This document shows positions 9,476-19,462 of a stretch of DNA of 64,000 bases, in pieces. Position 1 is the first letter of the stretch; every line of letters starts with the position of its first letter. The DNA is from Streptomyces sp. 378 (GTDB lineage: Bacteria > Actinomycetota > Actinomycetes > Streptomycetales > Streptomycetaceae): positions 62,001 to 126,000 of the forward strand of contig NZ_JASKMS010000006.1 in assembly GCF_030124145.1 (NCBI RefSeq). Reading direction: 5' to 3'. Made by a program: the position numbers and the translations under genes. The notes beneath the pieces were generated by a model. It did no database searches, was not told the origin of the DNA, and saw only the letters and a list, made by a program, of their open reading frames with translations.

Positions 9476-12400
9476 TCGACGACCTTCCAGGTGATCTCGA
9501 TGGTCGCGTCGGGGTGGCGTGCGGCCAGTTCGGACAGTTCCGCCTGGAGGTCGGCGGCGGCGCGCGCCACGGTCGTACGGCGGCCACCGGCCGTGCGCGA
9601 GGAGCCGCTGCCGGAGGGGGCCGGTGCGGGGGTCTCCTGCGGGGTGTAGGGGATGCGCGGGTCGCTGGTCGGTGTGTTCAGGGACAGGTCGTCGGCCGTG
9701 GGCCGGGGCGCGACGGGCGGCGGCGGGGTGGCGGCTTGGCTGCGCTTCACCAGGGCGACGACCTCGCGCTGGGTGCGGGCCAGGGCGTCGCGCAGGTCCG
9801 CGGTGCGCTGGTCGTCGCGGGCCACGTGGCGCAGCGAGTCGAGCAGTGCCGCGCCCTCGGGGCCGAGTCCGGCGGCGAGTTCGAGGGTGCTCCAGGGCGC
9901 GGAGGCGACGGCCTCCGCTACGCCGCGGGCCTGCTTGATGGACGTCCCGTACCGGTCGGCGCTGGTCTCCCCCAGGTCGAAGGAGGCGAGGGCCTCCACG
10001 GTCTTCTTCGCCCCGGCGGCGCCCTTGCCCGCCTCGGCCGTGAGCGCGTCCAGCAGTTGCAGGGAGCGGCGGGCGAGGGCGAGGCGTCCGGTGTCCGCGG
10101 TCTGGTCGAGGCCGAGGAAGGAGGCGTGGGCGTCCAACTGGTGCACCAGGTCCGCCGCGTGGTCCCGGTGGGCGCGGGCGGCCTCGATGATCTGGCGGGC
10201 GAACTGGTTGACCATCCGGCCGCGCCGCAGGGCGGGCGCCTTCTGCCCGAAGACCGTCTCGAAGCGCTGCCGTGCCGTGTCCCAGTCGGTCTCGGCGGGC
10301 AGCGGCTGGCTGCGCAGCGCGTCATGGTCCTTGATCGCGGACAGTTCGGGCGCGGGGTCGAGCACGGTGCCGCCGCGCACCCACACCCGGTCGTCCATCT
10401 CGGCGAAGGAGGCGACGACGAGCCGGGCGAGGAAGTCGGGCAGGCCGCGGGGGTCGGGCTGATCCGTCCAGTCGGTCAGGGTGATCAGGGACAGGTCCCC
10501 GGTGACGCCCTGAGCACTGGCGAGCCGGCGGAAATGGTCGGCCCAGTAGCGGGACAGCTCGAAGTACGCCTCCTTCTGCTGCCCGAGGCGCAGGGGTCCG
10601 GCGATCCGCTGCATGAGCCTGCGGTCGGCGGCCGGGACCTCCACCCGCCCGTCACGCGCCTCGGCGGCGGCCCGCACATGGGTGAACACCTTGCGGGTAT
10701 CGGCGGACTTGACGGCGGTGCCGGTGTCGTCGGGGTCCAGGTCCGGGTGCGCCGGGTACTGGTGGGCGAGCAGCTTGCCCGCGACGTGCCGGATGCCGTC
10801 GTGCAGGCTTTGTCCGAAGGACAGGGTGAGACCGTCGACATCGGGCAGCGGGACGAGGTGGTCGTCGAAGTCCGGCACGACGTCGGCGGCCTGCTTCTGG
10901 GCGAGCCCGTACGCCTGCTTGAAGGCACCCCTGACCTGCTTGAGCAGCGCCTCGCGCTGGGTTTCGAGGAGGCCCTTGGCGCGGCTGCGGTTGTCGGCGT
11001 TGAGGTGGCCGGCGTACTGGGTGTCGAAGCGGTGTTCGTCGGCGAGGGCCTTGTCGATGACGACGAGACGCCGGAAGTCGGTGAAGCGCTGCGCGGACAA
11101 GCGGGCGGGCAACCAGGCGACCGTGCGGGACCACTCGCCCTGCTGCCGCTCGCGCAGCCGCCGGATGCGTTCGACGTCCTCGGCCCAGCCCCAATTGCCC
11201 TCGTCGAAGGGGAGGTCTATGGCGATCCGCCAGCGGCCGTCCTCCTGCGGCATCAGGTCGTGGTCGGGCAGTTCGTCCTCGTCGGCGACGTTGCCGAAGA
11301 CGATCTCTGCGGTGCGGGAGGTGCCGCGCCAGGTGAAGCTCAGCTGGTCGCTCAACTGCCCGTGCTCGACGCCCAGTTCCTCGGACAGCAGCCGCCGGGC
11401 GAGGGCGACGCGGTTGCCGGGGTTGTCGTTGACCTGGGCGTTGGCGATGACGGAGTCGACGTCGACGCCGGACAGCTCAAGACGTACGCCGGGGTTGGCG
11501 TCGGTGCCGGTCTCCTTGATCTCGGGGAACCGGGCGGCCCACTCGGCGACCTTGTTCTTGATGATGCCGACCTCGGCGCCCGGGATGGGTGCGAGGACAG
11601 ACCCGTGGTTGAGGGCGCCGAGCCGCCGGATGGTCAGTTCGGCCAGGGAGGGCACGCTGGGCGCGAGCGCCGACAGCAGCAGGGTGCACACGAGCCGGTT
11701 GTCGCCGGCGAACATGCGGCAGCGGTTGGCGCGCTGCGGGTCGGTGACGGCATCGGGGCGGTTGACGAACTGCTCGACGTCGTCCTCGGTGATGTCGTAC
11801 GAGCTGAGGAGGTAGGGCCGCAGTTTGGTCTTGTAGAGCTTGTCGGCGGCCTCGAAGACGACCTTCAGGCTGTCGGTGAACGGCTTGTCGCCGCCGGCCG
11901 CGATCACCGGGTAGAGGTCGCCGACCGGGATGAGCTGCCCGAGCCGGATCTCGTTGCGGTGGTCGGCGAGCAGCTGCCCCATCAGCTTCAGACCGGTGCG
12001 GGAGCGCTGCAGCGCGGACGAGATGTGGACGAGGGTGTCCATGAATGCCGGCGAGAAGGGGTACGTCAGCCGGAACGACTCCGCGTCCGCGCCGGTCGTG
12101 CCCTTCTCCGAGCCGAGGAGGGTGTCCCAGACCTGGGTGCCGACCCGCTTGGTCTGCTCGAAGGCCGCGTCGACGAGCCGTTCCGCCTCGGCGTCCTTCG
12201 GCTTGAGGATGCGCGCGTGAGCGATCTGCGGGAGGTTGCGGTCCTCCAGGGTGATCTTGTCGAACCGGCCGGAGGCCAGGTTGAGGGTGTCCTGGATGGA
12301 GGCCTCGGCGGCGCCGGACACCTCTTCGCCGACGAGTTCCCGCAGGTCGCGCTGGCGGGCGATGAACGACACGACGGGGATGGCGCGGCGGGCGTCACCG

Positions 12401-13353
12401 CCCTCCACGAAGTTCGTGATCTTGCTGGCCTCGCGGGCCACGAACTTCTGCTCGTGGATGAGGGTCGCGAGCCAGAGGATCAGCTCGTCCAGGAACAGGA
12501 TCAGTCCGTCGTAGCCGAGCGACCTGGCGTGCTCGGCGATGACGGACAGACCGGCGTCCAGGGAGATGAAGCCGTGCTCGTTCTCGGTGGCGTTCTTGGC
12601 GAAGCCGGGGAAGAGGTTCGTGCTGGCGTCGTTCACCAGCTTGGCGCGCAGCTCGGCCGGGGTGGAGGGGTTGCGGAGGTCGAGCGGGGTGCCTCCCTCG
12701 TGGTTCTCCTCGGCGGCGAGGGCGGTGTCGAGGAGCTGCGGGGTCCATGCGAAGCCCTCACCCCACTCGTCCGTCTCACCGTCGTCCGCGTCACCGCCGC
12801 CCAGGCCACGGATGACCGCCTCATCACCGTAGGTGGCACGGTTGGCCCGGATGTCGGCGAAGAGGGAGTCGGTCCGGTACACCTGCGGGGTCGGCGCGTC
12901 CGGATGCAGCTTCTTGACGTGCGTGACGTACCCGCCGAGCACACGCTGTTCGAGGGCCTTGGCGCCGAGCATGTGGTAAGGCACGAGCAGGAACCGCTTG
13001 CCGTCCGTGGTCAGCCACTCGTGCTTGGTGAGCACCGGATCGAATTCGGTACGGGCTCGGGCGGCCGGGTCGCCGCTGAGCAGCGCGTACAGCACGGCCA
13101 TGAAGTGCGACTTGCCGGAACCGAACGAGCCGTGCAGGTAGGCCGCCTTGGATCGGTGCCCGTCGAGCGAGGACTTGATGAGGGCCAGCGCCTCGTCGAA
13201 GTTCTCCAGCAGCCGCTCGGTGACGACGTAGTCCTTGAGCGCGTTCTGGGCGCCTTCGGGTGTCGTGGCTTCGGCGAGGGACAGCACGAAGTCCGAGGTG
13301 GAGATGTTCTCTCTGATGTCGATGACATCGCGGAGGAGGGGCGGCTGGGCCAT
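9472..13353 (-). CDS. pglY: BREX-2 large ATPase PglY (BrxC-like)
   Basis: A 1293-residue P-loop ATPase, the normal length for PglY. Walker A is GSFGSGKS at 75-82, Walker B LILFLDE at 284-290, with a long helical C-terminal half that ends in a Pro/Ala-rich linker and a short C-terminal strand/helix segment ([19 protein letters not shown]). I start it at ATG 13353, giving [17 protein letters not shown], the conserved beginning of the family. The open frame runs another 198 bases upstream without family similarity. It needs its own promoter in the 13354-13731 gap, because the NB-ARC gene upstream is a separate unit. It is coupled to pglZ by a 4-base overlap. Confidence 0.95.
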   Translation of the reverse strand: MAQPPLLRDVIDIRENISTSDFVLSLAEATTPEGAQNALKDYVVTERLLENFDEALALIKSSLDGHRSKAAYLHGSFGSGKSHFMAVLYALLSGDPAARARTEFDPVLTKHEWLTTDGKRFLLVPYHMLGAKALEQRVLGGYVTHVKKLHPDAPTPQVYRTDSLFADIRANRATYGDEAVIRGLGGGDADDGETDEWGEGFAWTPQLLDTALAAEENHEGGTPLDLRNPSTPAELRAKLVNDASTNLFPGFAKNATENEHGFISLDAGLSVIAEHARSLGYDGLILFLDELILWLATLIHEQKFVAREASKITNFVEGGDARRAIPVVSFIARQRDLRELVGEEVSGAAEASIQDTLNLASGRFDKITLEDRNLPQIAHARILKPKDAEAERLVDAAFEQTKRVGTQVWDTLLGSEKGTTGADAESFRLTYPFSPAFMDTLVHISSALQRSRTGLKLMGQLLADHRNEIRLGQLIPVGDLYPVIAAGGDKPFTDSLKVVFEAADKLYKTKLRPYLLSSYDITEDDVEQFVNRPDAVTDPQRANRCRMFAGDNRLVCTLLLSALAPSVPSLAELTIRRLGALNHGSVLAPIPGAEVGIIKNKVAEWAARFPEIKETGTDANPGVRLELSGVDVDSVIANAQVNDNPGNRVALARRLLSEELGVEHGQLSDQLSFTWRGTSRTAEIVFGNVADEDELPDHDLMPQEDGRWRIAIDLPFDEGNWGWAEDVERIRRLRERQQGEWSRTVAWLPARLSAQRFTDFRRLVVIDKALADEHRFDTQYAGHLNADNRSRAKGLLETQREALLKQVRGAFKQAYGLAQKQAADVVPDFDDHLVPLPDVDGLTLSFGQSLHDGIRHVAGKLLAHQYPAHPDLDPDDTGTAVKSADTRKVFTHVRAAAEARDGRVEVPAADRRLMQRIAGPLRLGQQKEAYFELSRYWADHFRRLASAQGVTGDLSLITLTDWTDQPDPRGLPDFLARLVVASFAEMDDRVWVRGGTVLDPAPELSAIKDHDALRSQPLPAETDWDTARQRFETVFGQKAPALRRGRMVNQFARQIIEAARAHRDHAADLVHQLDAHASFLGLDQTADTGRLALARRSLQLLDALTAEAGKGAAGAKKTVEALASFDLGETSADRYGTSIKQARGVAEAVASAPWSTLELAAGLGPEGAALLDSLRHVARDDQRTADLRDALARTQREVVALVKRSQAATPPPPVAPRPTADDLSLNTPTSDPRIPYTPQETPAPAPSGSGSSRTAGGRRTTVARAAADLQAELSELAARHPDATIEITWKVVE

Positions 13354-13731
13354 TTCGGGTCTCGCTCTCCCTGACGGTGGTCGGTGCTGCTGCTCGTACT
13401 CGGTGTCGTGCGGGCTCCGCCGCCGGGGCCCGTGGCCGGTCCGAGGGATGAGGCCGGGCTCAGGGGCACGGACGGCCGGTGCGGCGGGCCTGCTGTCTTG
13501 GCCGGTGGCGCGGACGGAACCGGGCATGCGGCGACCGGACGGGAACGACACTCACGGCGTCGGCCGGGTCAGGGTAGACGGGTTCGCGGCGTCTGCACTT
13601 TTTCGTCCCCCTCGTACTGAACGTCACCCGTACGGCCTGCGCATAGCACCCTACATCCGTACCCCCATCGACCCCGTGCCGTATACCCTCGCGTACCGTC
13701 CGTGCGGGCCGCTCCCGTCCCGCCGTGAGCA
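13354..13731. other. Leader and spacer upstream of pglY
   Basis: 378 bases between the end of the NB-ARC gene and the pglY start, with no supported gene. Opposite-strand frames here look like GC-rich shadows. The part 13590-13690 is less G+C-rich and is the likely place of a pglY promoter; on the minus strand there are TATGCG- and TACCCT-like hexamers, but no -35/-10 pair good enough to name. Confidence 0.4.
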
Positions 13732-15867
13732 CTACGGCCGCCATCGCCCCGACCGGTAGGCGTCCAGTAGTTGTCGGCTCGCGACCGTGAAGGGGTGTTC
13801 GGGGCCCAGGCCGCGTTCCCGCCGCTCGACGACGTCGCTCATCAGGGCGATCCCCTCCTCCACGTGTCCGAGCGCGGCCCGGGTCCGGGAGAGGAGTTGC
13901 CGGGCGGCGAGCACGATCGGGTACTCGGGTCCGAAGCGCCGCACATACGTCTCGGCGACCAGTCTGATCTCACGGTCGGCCTCGTCGCAGCGGCCCAGGA
14001 GGTACAGCGCCCATGCGTGGTTGTGCCGGGCGCCCAGGGTCACGGTGTGGTCGGGGCCGAGGGACCGCTCGCATTCCGACGGCAGCGTGAGCAGTGCCCC
14101 GCCTTCCTCGGTGAGCACTTCGGCGGCGGTCAGCGTCTCCAGCAGGCTGGCGCGGGCTCGCAGGGTCAGCGGATGCCTGGGACCCAGCGCAGAGCGCCGC
14201 CCGGTGACGGTGTCGCGGAGCAGTGCGACGGATTCCTCGCGTCTGCCGAGGTTCGCCAGCACGAGCTGGAGGCCGTAACCGCTGTCCGTGGTGTCGGGGT
14301 CGTCGCTACCGAACAGGCGCTCCTGTGCGTCCCGGACCGCGCGGAGCGCCGCTTCCGCTTCGGCGTACCTGCCCAGCCGGAACAGTGCCCGCCCCGCCCT
14401 GGAGCGGGCGGCGAGCACCGTACGGTGGTCCGCGCCGAGGAGGCGCTGTGCGAGGTCCGCCGCGCTGCGGGCGGTCTCCCAGGCGGAGAGGTAGTCACCG
14501 GTCCGGTGCAGGGCGACCGACAGCCGCGTCGCGACGGCCAGGGCGTCGGCGGCGGACGGCTCGCCGATGTGCCGCAGCAGGGCCAGCGCGTGCGGTACCA
14601 GCAGGCGCAGCCGCGGATCGTGCGGACCCGCGTCGGGTACGCCGGGCACGGCCGCGTCGAGCAGCCGGACGGCTGCCGTGTCGAGGACGGGCACCAGGTC
14701 CGCGGGGGTCGCCGCCGAGACGCTGTCGAGCAGGATGCCGTGACTCTGCAAGCAGCGCGCCCCGGCGGCGTCGACCAGTTCGGACAGCGACTGGTCGAGC
14801 AGGGCTCTGAGGGCTGTCTCGGTCCGGGCACGAGGCAGTACGGCGCCGATGCCGGTGTGGTTGAGCAGGGTCAGCGGCAGCGGCTCGGCGGCGAACCGGG
14901 CCAGCAGCCGGAGCAGGGCCGCCGCTTCGGGCAGCCCGCGCGCTTCGAACGCGTCGAGGGTCAGCTGCCAGGTCAGGCCGACCAGATGCCGGGGGTCCGC
15001 TTCGGACAGCGCGTCGGCTCCCCGGTCGATCAACTGGACTCGTTCGCCTCCGTCGAGTTGGTCCGCGTAGGCGTCCATCGTCCAGGGGTCGATGACCTGG
15101 TGGGAGAGGAAGCCGCCCGCCAGGCTCAGGGCGAGGGGCAGCCGCCCGAGCCGGTCCGCGACCCGCGCCGCCTGCTCCGTCGTACCGCTGTGCGGTGCGA
15201 GATCGCGCAGCACGAGCGCGGCGTCCTCCCGGGGCAGTACGCCGATGTACTGCAGCTCGGCGCCCGGCCACCATCGGGCCGCCGCTCGCCGTGTGGTCAC
15301 CAGGACGATGCCGCGGGGGCTGGTGCGCAGCCAGTCGCCGTCCCGCAGGATCTCCGGCTCGTCGGTGTTGTCCAGGACCAGTAGCCAGGGTTCGGCGGAA
15401 CGGTCGAGATACGCCCAGACGAGGTCGGCGGCAGGTCTGAGGCCGTTGCGTGCGGCGAGCAGTTCACCGTCGTCCGCCCCTCGGTCGGCGGCGACGGCGA
15501 GCATGCCGGCGCGCAGACTCGCCCGGTCGGAGGCGTTGACCCACAGGCCCACCCGGCCCTGTTCTCCGGTGACTTCCTGGAACAGGGCGCAGGCGACCGC
15601 CGTCTTGCCCGAGCCGCCCATGCCGTACAGCACGTAGACCTGCCCACCGCCCTCCGCGTCGACGCTCGCCCGCAGGCGTTCCATCACCTCGCTGCGGTCG
15701 CGGAGCGCGACGGGGGGCCGACCGACCGCCGGGCGTCGCACCGAGTCCGGTCCGCCGTGCTCCGGCCCGTCACCGCCGTAGTGGTGGTGCTCGCTGATGT
15801 GCTGGTCGCCCGATGACTGGTAGACACGTCCCTGGTCCTCGGCGTGGCCGTCCGTCCCGCCCGTCAT
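13732..15867 (-). CDS. NB-ARC/TPR NLR-like protein with N-terminal amyloid-like motif
   Basis: A 711-residue signal-transduction ATPase resembling bacterial NLRs. Order of parts: GRVYQSSGDQHIS at residues 13-25, a Gly/His/Pro linker, NB-ARC P-loop GMGGSGKT (82-89), Walker B-like LLVLDNTDE (162-170), LVTTRRAA (sensor/RNBS-B-like) and GRLPLALSLAGG (the 'GLPLAL' motif), then from about residue 420 tetratricopeptide repeats of the long-TPR type (LGADHRTVLAARSRAGRAL, LGPRHPLTLRARASL, LGPEHPFTVASRQLL). The start ATG 15867 overlaps the upstream small gene by ATGA. The N-terminal motif matches the C-terminus of that small protein, suggesting templated assembly after the TPR domain senses a trigger. 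The sensing and outcome are inferred. Confidence 0.88.
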   Translation of the reverse strand: MTGGTDGHAEDQGRVYQSSGDQHISEHHHYGGDGPEHGGPDSVRRPAVGRPPVALRDRSEVMERLRASVDAEGGGQVYVLYGMGGSGKTAVACALFQEVTGEQGRVGLWVNASDRASLRAGMLAVAADRGADDGELLAARNGLRPAADLVWAYLDRSAEPWLLVLDNTDEPEILRDGDWLRTSPRGIVLVTTRRAAARWWPGAELQYIGVLPREDAALVLRDLAPHSGTTEQAARVADRLGRLPLALSLAGGFLSHQVIDPWTMDAYADQLDGGERVQLIDRGADALSEADPRHLVGLTWQLTLDAFEARGLPEAAALLRLLARFAAEPLPLTLLNHTGIGAVLPRARTETALRALLDQSLSELVDAAGARCLQSHGILLDSVSAATPADLVPVLDTAAVRLLDAAVPGVPDAGPHDPRLRLLVPHALALLRHIGEPSAADALAVATRLSVALHRTGDYLSAWETARSAADLAQRLLGADHRTVLAARSRAGRALFRLGRYAEAEAALRAVRDAQERLFGSDDPDTTDSGYGLQLVLANLGRREESVALLRDTVTGRRSALGPRHPLTLRARASLLETLTAAEVLTEEGGALLTLPSECERSLGPDHTVTLGARHNHAWALYLLGRCDEADREIRLVAETYVRRFGPEYPIVLAARQLLSRTRAALGHVEEGIALMSDVVERRERGLGPEHPFTVASRQLLDAYRSGRWRP

Positions 15868-16274
15868 CGCTCTGCGATGTGCTGGTCACGTCCCGCTTGG
15901 TAGACCCGGGCCTGACCGGACGCGGTGGCGTGCTGGGTGATCTGGCGGGCGGCCGAGCCACCGGGATCGAGTTGGTCCAGCAATGCGCGCAGTTCCTCGA
16001 CGGCGGCTGGCCGGGCGACGAGCAGCCGCCGCACCAACCCCTGCCACTGGAGCCGCAGTTCGTCCAAGGTCTCCTGGTCGCCCGCCGCCGCGGCGGCCAA
16101 TACGTCCTCGCGACCGGCTTCCAACTCTGCGGCGACGGTCTCGGCGCGCTCGGGTTGCGTCCGGCGCCAGAGCCGCGTGACCCCGTCACGTGCGTGGTGC
16201 CAGGCATCGGTCGCCATCAACGCGACCAGGGTGGTCCCCGCGCTCTGTGCGAGCAAGGCCACTTCTGCGTCCAC
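15864..16274 (-). CDS. small putative effector with C-terminal amyloid-like motif, NLR partner
   Basis: A 136-residue protein starting at GTG 16274, which has a GGAGGGG ribosome site 5 bases away; an open frame continues to 16325 without such support. Residues 5-25 (VALLAQSAGTTLVALMATDA) form a hydrophobic helix able to enter a membrane. The middle is a helical bundle (RAETVAAELEAG, DELRLQWQGLVRRLL, AVEELRALLDQL). The C-terminus is QARVYQAGRDQHIAER, nearly the same as the N-terminal GRVYQSSGDQHISEH of the adjacent NB-ARC protein. A small helical domain plus C-terminal motif beside an NLR with the matching N-terminal motif is the layout described for bacterial amyloid-signalling (BASS/Bell) pairs. 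Membrane disruption as the outcome is inference. Confidence 0.7.
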   Translation of the reverse strand: MDAEVALLAQSAGTTLVALMATDAWHHARDGVTRLWRRTQPERAETVAAELEAGREDVLAAAAAGDQETLDELRLQWQGLVRRLLVARPAAVEELRALLDQLDPGGSAARQITQHATASGQARVYQAGRDQHIAER

Positions 16275-16501
16275 AGCCGCCCCTCCGTTCACCCGATTTA
16301 CCGACAGCAAGATGAAAAGTGCCACCTGTCAGGCGTTGCCATGATTTTCTTTCCGATCAATATCACTCCAGCCCTGCGCGACATGAGACAAGGAGGAATC
16401 AATCCTCGCCATTACCCAAGTGGGCAGGTTCCGACACATCGTCAGGCGGGCAAGATGCACGCTACAGTGAGACATCCTGACCGATCGAGGGGGCGACGGA
16501 A

Positions 16502-16771
16502 ATGGCCAGGCCATGGGAAGCGGATCCGGAAACAGGTTTCAAACAGCGCCTGGGAAAAACGCCCCAGGAACTCGGCATCACAACCGGAACTCCCGACTGC
16601 CCCGACATCTGGGAACTCACCAACGGCGACATCGCCGTCATCGGCCGGGACCTCACCCAGTCACTCGGCAGGAACCTGCCCGACGGGGTCTCGATCGGGT
16701 CGGACGAACGCCTCGTCGTCATCCCCAGGAACATGCTCCTCGCGGTGAAGCCGGACATCCCCAGTGTTTGA
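16502..16771 (+). CDS. conserved-type small protein upstream of DUF6879 gene, function unknown
   Basis: An 89-residue protein from ATG 16502, with GAGGGGGCGACGGAA before it as ribosome site. It has no membrane segment or metal motif. The sequence is mixed alpha/beta with a central WELTNGDIAVIGRDLTQSL stretch and an RLVVIPRNMLL strand near the end. The stop overlaps the next start by 8 bases (GTGTTTGA), so it is coupled to the DUF6879 gene. Such a pair recurs in Streptomyces next to regulators of the Scr1/DUF397 kind (from memory). The role is unknown. Confidence 0.7.
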   Translation: MARPWEADPETGFKQRLGKTPQELGITTGTPDCPDIWELTNGDIAVIGRDLTQSLGRNLPDGVSIGSDERLVVIPRNMLLAVKPDIPSV

Positions 16772-17402
16772 CTCCTTCCCCGACGGCGCCTCCCAACGAC
16801 TGGACCGCCCGACGTACCACGCGGACCTGAGCCGGATCTACTCCAGCGGGATCGGCTTCCTCAACAAGCTCGAGCGCGGCCAGCACTTCCAAGAGCACGG
16901 CTTCCCGAGCTGGGAGGCCTTCGCCGACGGCGACTGGGAGAGAGCCCTGTCCCTGGCCGACGAGAGGCGCGACGACTACGCCCAGGAAATTCGCAAGGCG
17001 TCGCGACTGGGCGTCACGCACCGCCGCCTTCGCGTCGTGGAGTTCCCGATCACGCCGTATGTGCAATGGGAGTTGTTCGTCCTGCGCGTACGGGTGGACG
17101 TGGGCGACGACATCAAGGTTCTCGATGCTCGCGATATTTCGAACATCGAGCAGACTCGCCCGGTTCCGGAAGTGGTTATTCTCGGCGATGTGGCCATGTA
17201 TGAGGTCGTGTACGACGAGGACGGAAATGCGGCCGGAGCAAACCGCTACCGCGACCGCTCGCTGATCCGGGAAACGAACGCCGGATTCGACGCCCTGTAT
17301 GAGTGCGGCGAGGGGTTCCACGAGTTCTTCAACCGGGAGATCGCCACCCTGGCCCCGCCCCAGGTGGCCGGCACTCCGACGGGTTCTCGCGGTTCGCGGT
17401 GA
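16764..17402 (+). CDS. DUF6879 family protein
   Basis: A 212-residue protein starting at GTG 16764 inside the end of the preceding gene. The central part follows the DUF6879 pattern well known in Streptomyces: FLNKLERGQHFQEHG, W-x-A-F near residue 50, a helix rich in Asp/Glu/Arg, RRLRVVEFPITPYVQWEL, then IKVLDARDIS and a beta strand with the 'DVAMYEVVYDEDG' turn. No catalytic signature is known for the family. The pair faces the EcsC-like gene tail to tail, separated by a hairpin terminator. Confidence 0.8.
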   Translation: MFDSFPDGASQRLDRPTYHADLSRIYSSGIGFLNKLERGQHFQEHGFPSWEAFADGDWERALSLADERRDDYAQEIRKASRLGVTHRRLRVVEFPITPYVQWELFVLRVRVDVGDDIKVLDARDISNIEQTRPVPEVVILGDVAMYEVVYDEDGNAAGANRYRDRSLIRETNAGFDALYECGEGFHEFFNREIATLAPPQVAGTPTGSRGSR

Positions 17403-17423
17403 TGAGCAGGGTGGGATGACGTG

Positions 17424-17448
17424 CGAGCCCTCGGCTTCGGAGGGCTCG
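17424..17448. terminator. bidirectional hairpin terminator
   Basis: A perfect stem CGAGCCCTC/GAGGGCTCG with a short GC-rich loop, between two convergent genes (DUF6879 gene and EcsC-like gene). There is no clear T-run on either side, as is usual for Streptomyces. Confidence 0.6.
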
Positions 17449-17467
17449 TGCGGAGTCAGGACCGAGA

Positions 17468-18319
17468 TTACTCCGGCTTGATGACCATAGGGTCTGTGCC
17501 GCGCTGTTCAGCGTGTGCTGTGATGAAGGGCTCGCGGTCTACGTCCACGACCTCCCCCTCCACAACTCGGCCGGACGGCTTCGCCAACTCCAAGCTGGAG
17601 AGGTGCTTCTTGAGCCTCTTGGCCATCGGAAGGAAGGTCGCGAGAGTAAGCCCACCGGAGACCACGGCCCCGACGACGGGGATGGCCTTCGAGACGCTCT
17701 TCGCGAAGGAGTCCTTCGTCATCTTGACGCCGACGTACGCCGCGACCTTTTTCACAATCGGGTAGATGACTCCTTTGGTGAGCGCCTTCTGCGGCAGCTT
17801 CTTGGCCACCTGCTCCGACATCATCCCCGCGACCTTGCCCACAGCGGCGTTCGCTGACTGGGTGCCGAACATCACGCCGAAGAACAGCGTGAGCACCCCC
17901 ATGGTCGCGTCGTCAACGTCATCGCCGTCGTCGGAGAACAGATCGGGCCAGCTGTAGAGGTACGCGAGTTTCTGCGCGATACGCACCATGTGGCCGAAGT
18001 ACTGGGCCACGTCGGCGGGCACAGTGGCGGGGAGGGCGAGGACGCCCGGGATCCCGGCAGCGGCGGAGAGAGCGCTGACCTTGGCGGTTTCGAAGCGGAT
18101 GGAGTCGTTGGCCACCTTGTCGAGAACCTCGGCCGGGATGCCCGCCGCAGCGGGAGACTCCTCTATCGCCTTCCGGAGGTCGTCCTCGGAGCAGTGCCGA
18201 GCCAGCGCGCTGCGGAGGTAAGCCTCCCTGTTAATACGCACGCCGGGAAGCTTTGCCGCCGCCAGCAGCACCGCGGAGAAGCGCGACTCTGGGTTCTCGA
18301 TCCCTTTGCCCTGTTTCAT
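17468..18319 (-). CDS. EcsC-like hydrophobic protein, function unknown
   Basis: A 283-residue protein from ATG 18319. The N-terminal third is soluble (RINREAYLRSALARHCSEDDL). The middle and C-terminal parts have hydrophobic Gly/Ala helices: AAAGIPGVLALPATVPADVAQYF, MGVLTLFFGVMFG and KAIPVVGAVVSGGLTLATFLPMAKRLKKHL. The 'IPVVGAVVSGG' pattern near the end is what EcsC-domain proteins show, so I place it there with moderate certainty. The last 50 residues are polar. EcsC proteins are found in some defence and export contexts, but no activity is established. It is followed by a hairpin terminator and preceded by a short 49-base gap to the methyltransferase gene. Confidence 0.6.
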   Translation of the reverse strand: MKQGKGIENPESRFSAVLLAAAKLPGVRINREAYLRSALARHCSEDDLRKAIEESPAAAGIPAEVLDKVANDSIRFETAKVSALSAAAGIPGVLALPATVPADVAQYFGHMVRIAQKLAYLYSWPDLFSDDGDDVDDATMGVLTLFFGVMFGTQSANAAVGKVAGMMSEQVAKKLPQKALTKGVIYPIVKKVAAYVGVKMTKDSFAKSVSKAIPVVGAVVSGGLTLATFLPMAKRLKKHLSSLELAKPSGRVVEGEVVDVDREPFITAHAEQRGTDPMVIKPE

Positions 18320-18368
18320 AGCAGGAACTTACAGTAACTCCGCTCTGCAGGAGAGGGACTTGGGTCCC

Positions 18369-19025
18369 TCAATGTGCGACCGCGCGGACGAGGAGCGTCC
18401 CGATGTGCCCAGGGTGAGGCGCGTCGAGGACGTGCGCGTCCGCCGTGGCGAACCCGGCCCGGGTGAGCAGGCGCTCCCAGACTGCCCGGCGGTAGCTGTA
18501 GCGGTAGGTGAACATCGCCTTGCCCGCGAAGCCTCCCTTGTACATGCCCTGCGGCCCGTACGCGCCCGGGATGGCCGGCGGCTGCGAGAACACGAACACG
18601 CCTCCGGGCACGAGCCGTTCCCGGACCAGGGGGAAGAGGCGGCCGGGGTCGGTGAACCATGCGGCTCCGAAGATCGAGTACACCGCGTCGTACACCTCCT
18701 CGTGGTCGCTCAGGTACTCCAGCACCTCGGAGCACACGAACTCCGCGCCGGTCCCCGCCCACTTCGCGGTGATCTTCTTGACCATGACGGGAGACAGGTC
18801 GACACCCCGAGCGGCGATGCCACGCTCAGCGAGGTGGGCGAGGGCGCGGCCGGTGCCGCAGCCGATCTCCAGCACGCGACGCGGATCACCCAGCAGCTCC
18901 GGGCCGGGGCCGTGACCGGCGTACTGGGTCCAGCAGAAGCCGGGCTCCGCATCTTCCTTGAAGGCGGAAGCGGCGAAGGTGTCCCACAGCTCTGTCTCGG
19001 CGGGGATGTCGTGATGTGCGGGCAA
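18369..19025 (-). CDS. class I SAM-dependent methyltransferase
   Basis: A 218-residue Rossmann-fold methyltransferase of the small-molecule type. Motif I is RVLEIGCGTGRAL, then ARGVDLSPVMV (acidic residue binding the SAM ribose) and YDAVYSIFGAAWF (post-motif). A start at TTG 19025 has AAGGA six bases before it; the frame is open to a further TTG at 19043. The substrate is unknown. There is no DNA-methyltransferase NPPY-type motif, so it is not a second BREX modifier. Confidence 0.82.
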   Translation of the reverse strand: MPAHHDIPAETELWDTFAASAFKEDAEPGFCWTQYAGHGPGPELLGDPRRVLEIGCGTGRALAHLAERGIAARGVDLSPVMVKKITAKWAGTGAEFVCSEVLEYLSDHEEVYDAVYSIFGAAWFTDPGRLFPLVRERLVPGGVFVFSQPPAIPGAYGPQGMYKGGFAGKAMFTYRYSYRRAVWERLLTRAGFATADAHVLDAPHPGHIGTLLVRAVAH

Positions 19026-19258
19026 GGTGGTTCCTTTACGCAAGAGCTGGCCCCTGTCCGGTGCACGGGGCCGAGGCCCACCACGCCATCAACTAGGGCC
19101 ACCGAGGCTTGAATACGCGTTGATGACGTGGCGGGCGTGCGTCCGGGGCACAACACAGCCGGGGCATGCCGACCGGACGAATGATGAGAGCTCCGGCTCC
19201 CGCTGGGGTGCGCACAGGGCCCCTTGGCAGACGCCCGCCTGTTAGGGCCCTGCTCCTG
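19026..19258. other. non-coding gap with promoter-like composition
   Basis: 233 bases between the methyltransferase start and the end of the DUF397 gene. No gene with coding-like third positions was seen. It must contain the methyltransferase promoter; no clear hexamers. Confidence 0.4.
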
Positions 19259-19462
19259 TCAGAGTGCCGCGAACCCTACGAACGTGGTCCACGTCGCGGG
19301 TTCTACGGCTAGGGCGGCGCGGGTTATGTCCTTTGAGTCGCGGACGTGGACAGTACCTTTCCCAGCCGCGACCTCGACGCACTGGCCTCCGTCGCCAGCG
19401 CTGTAACTGCTCTTGAACCACGCCAGACCAGTGGTGCCCGACCCGTTCATTTCCCCGCTCAT
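19259..19462 (-). CDS. DUF397 domain protein
   Basis: A 67-residue protein of the DUF397 family: AWFKSSYSAGDGGQCVEVA, then VHVRDSKD, the typical 'W.KSSYS...CVEVA...V.VRDSK' layout. DUF397 genes in Streptomyces nearly always follow an HTH/DUF5753 regulator gene, as here, with a 4-base ATGA overlap; the product has been seen as an antitoxin-like or regulator-binding partner. The overlap implies coupled, equimolar synthesis with the regulator. Confidence 0.92.
   Translation of the reverse strand: MSGEMNGSGTTGLAWFKSSYSAGDGGQCVEVAAGKGTVHVRDSKDITRAALAVEPATWTTFVGFAAL

Noticed and set aside
9514..13374. Very long plus-strand open frame opposite pglY and similar long frames opposite pglZ, pglW and brxHI
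   Set aside because: Antisense frames of GC-rich genes; the minus-strand proteins have clear P-loop and BREX motifs, and the plus-strand products are Gly/Arg/Val-rich with no domains.
18369..19025. Second DNA methyltransferase for BREX
   Set aside because: It has the SAM fold but lacks an NPPY/DPPY motif; a small-molecule or protein target is more likely.
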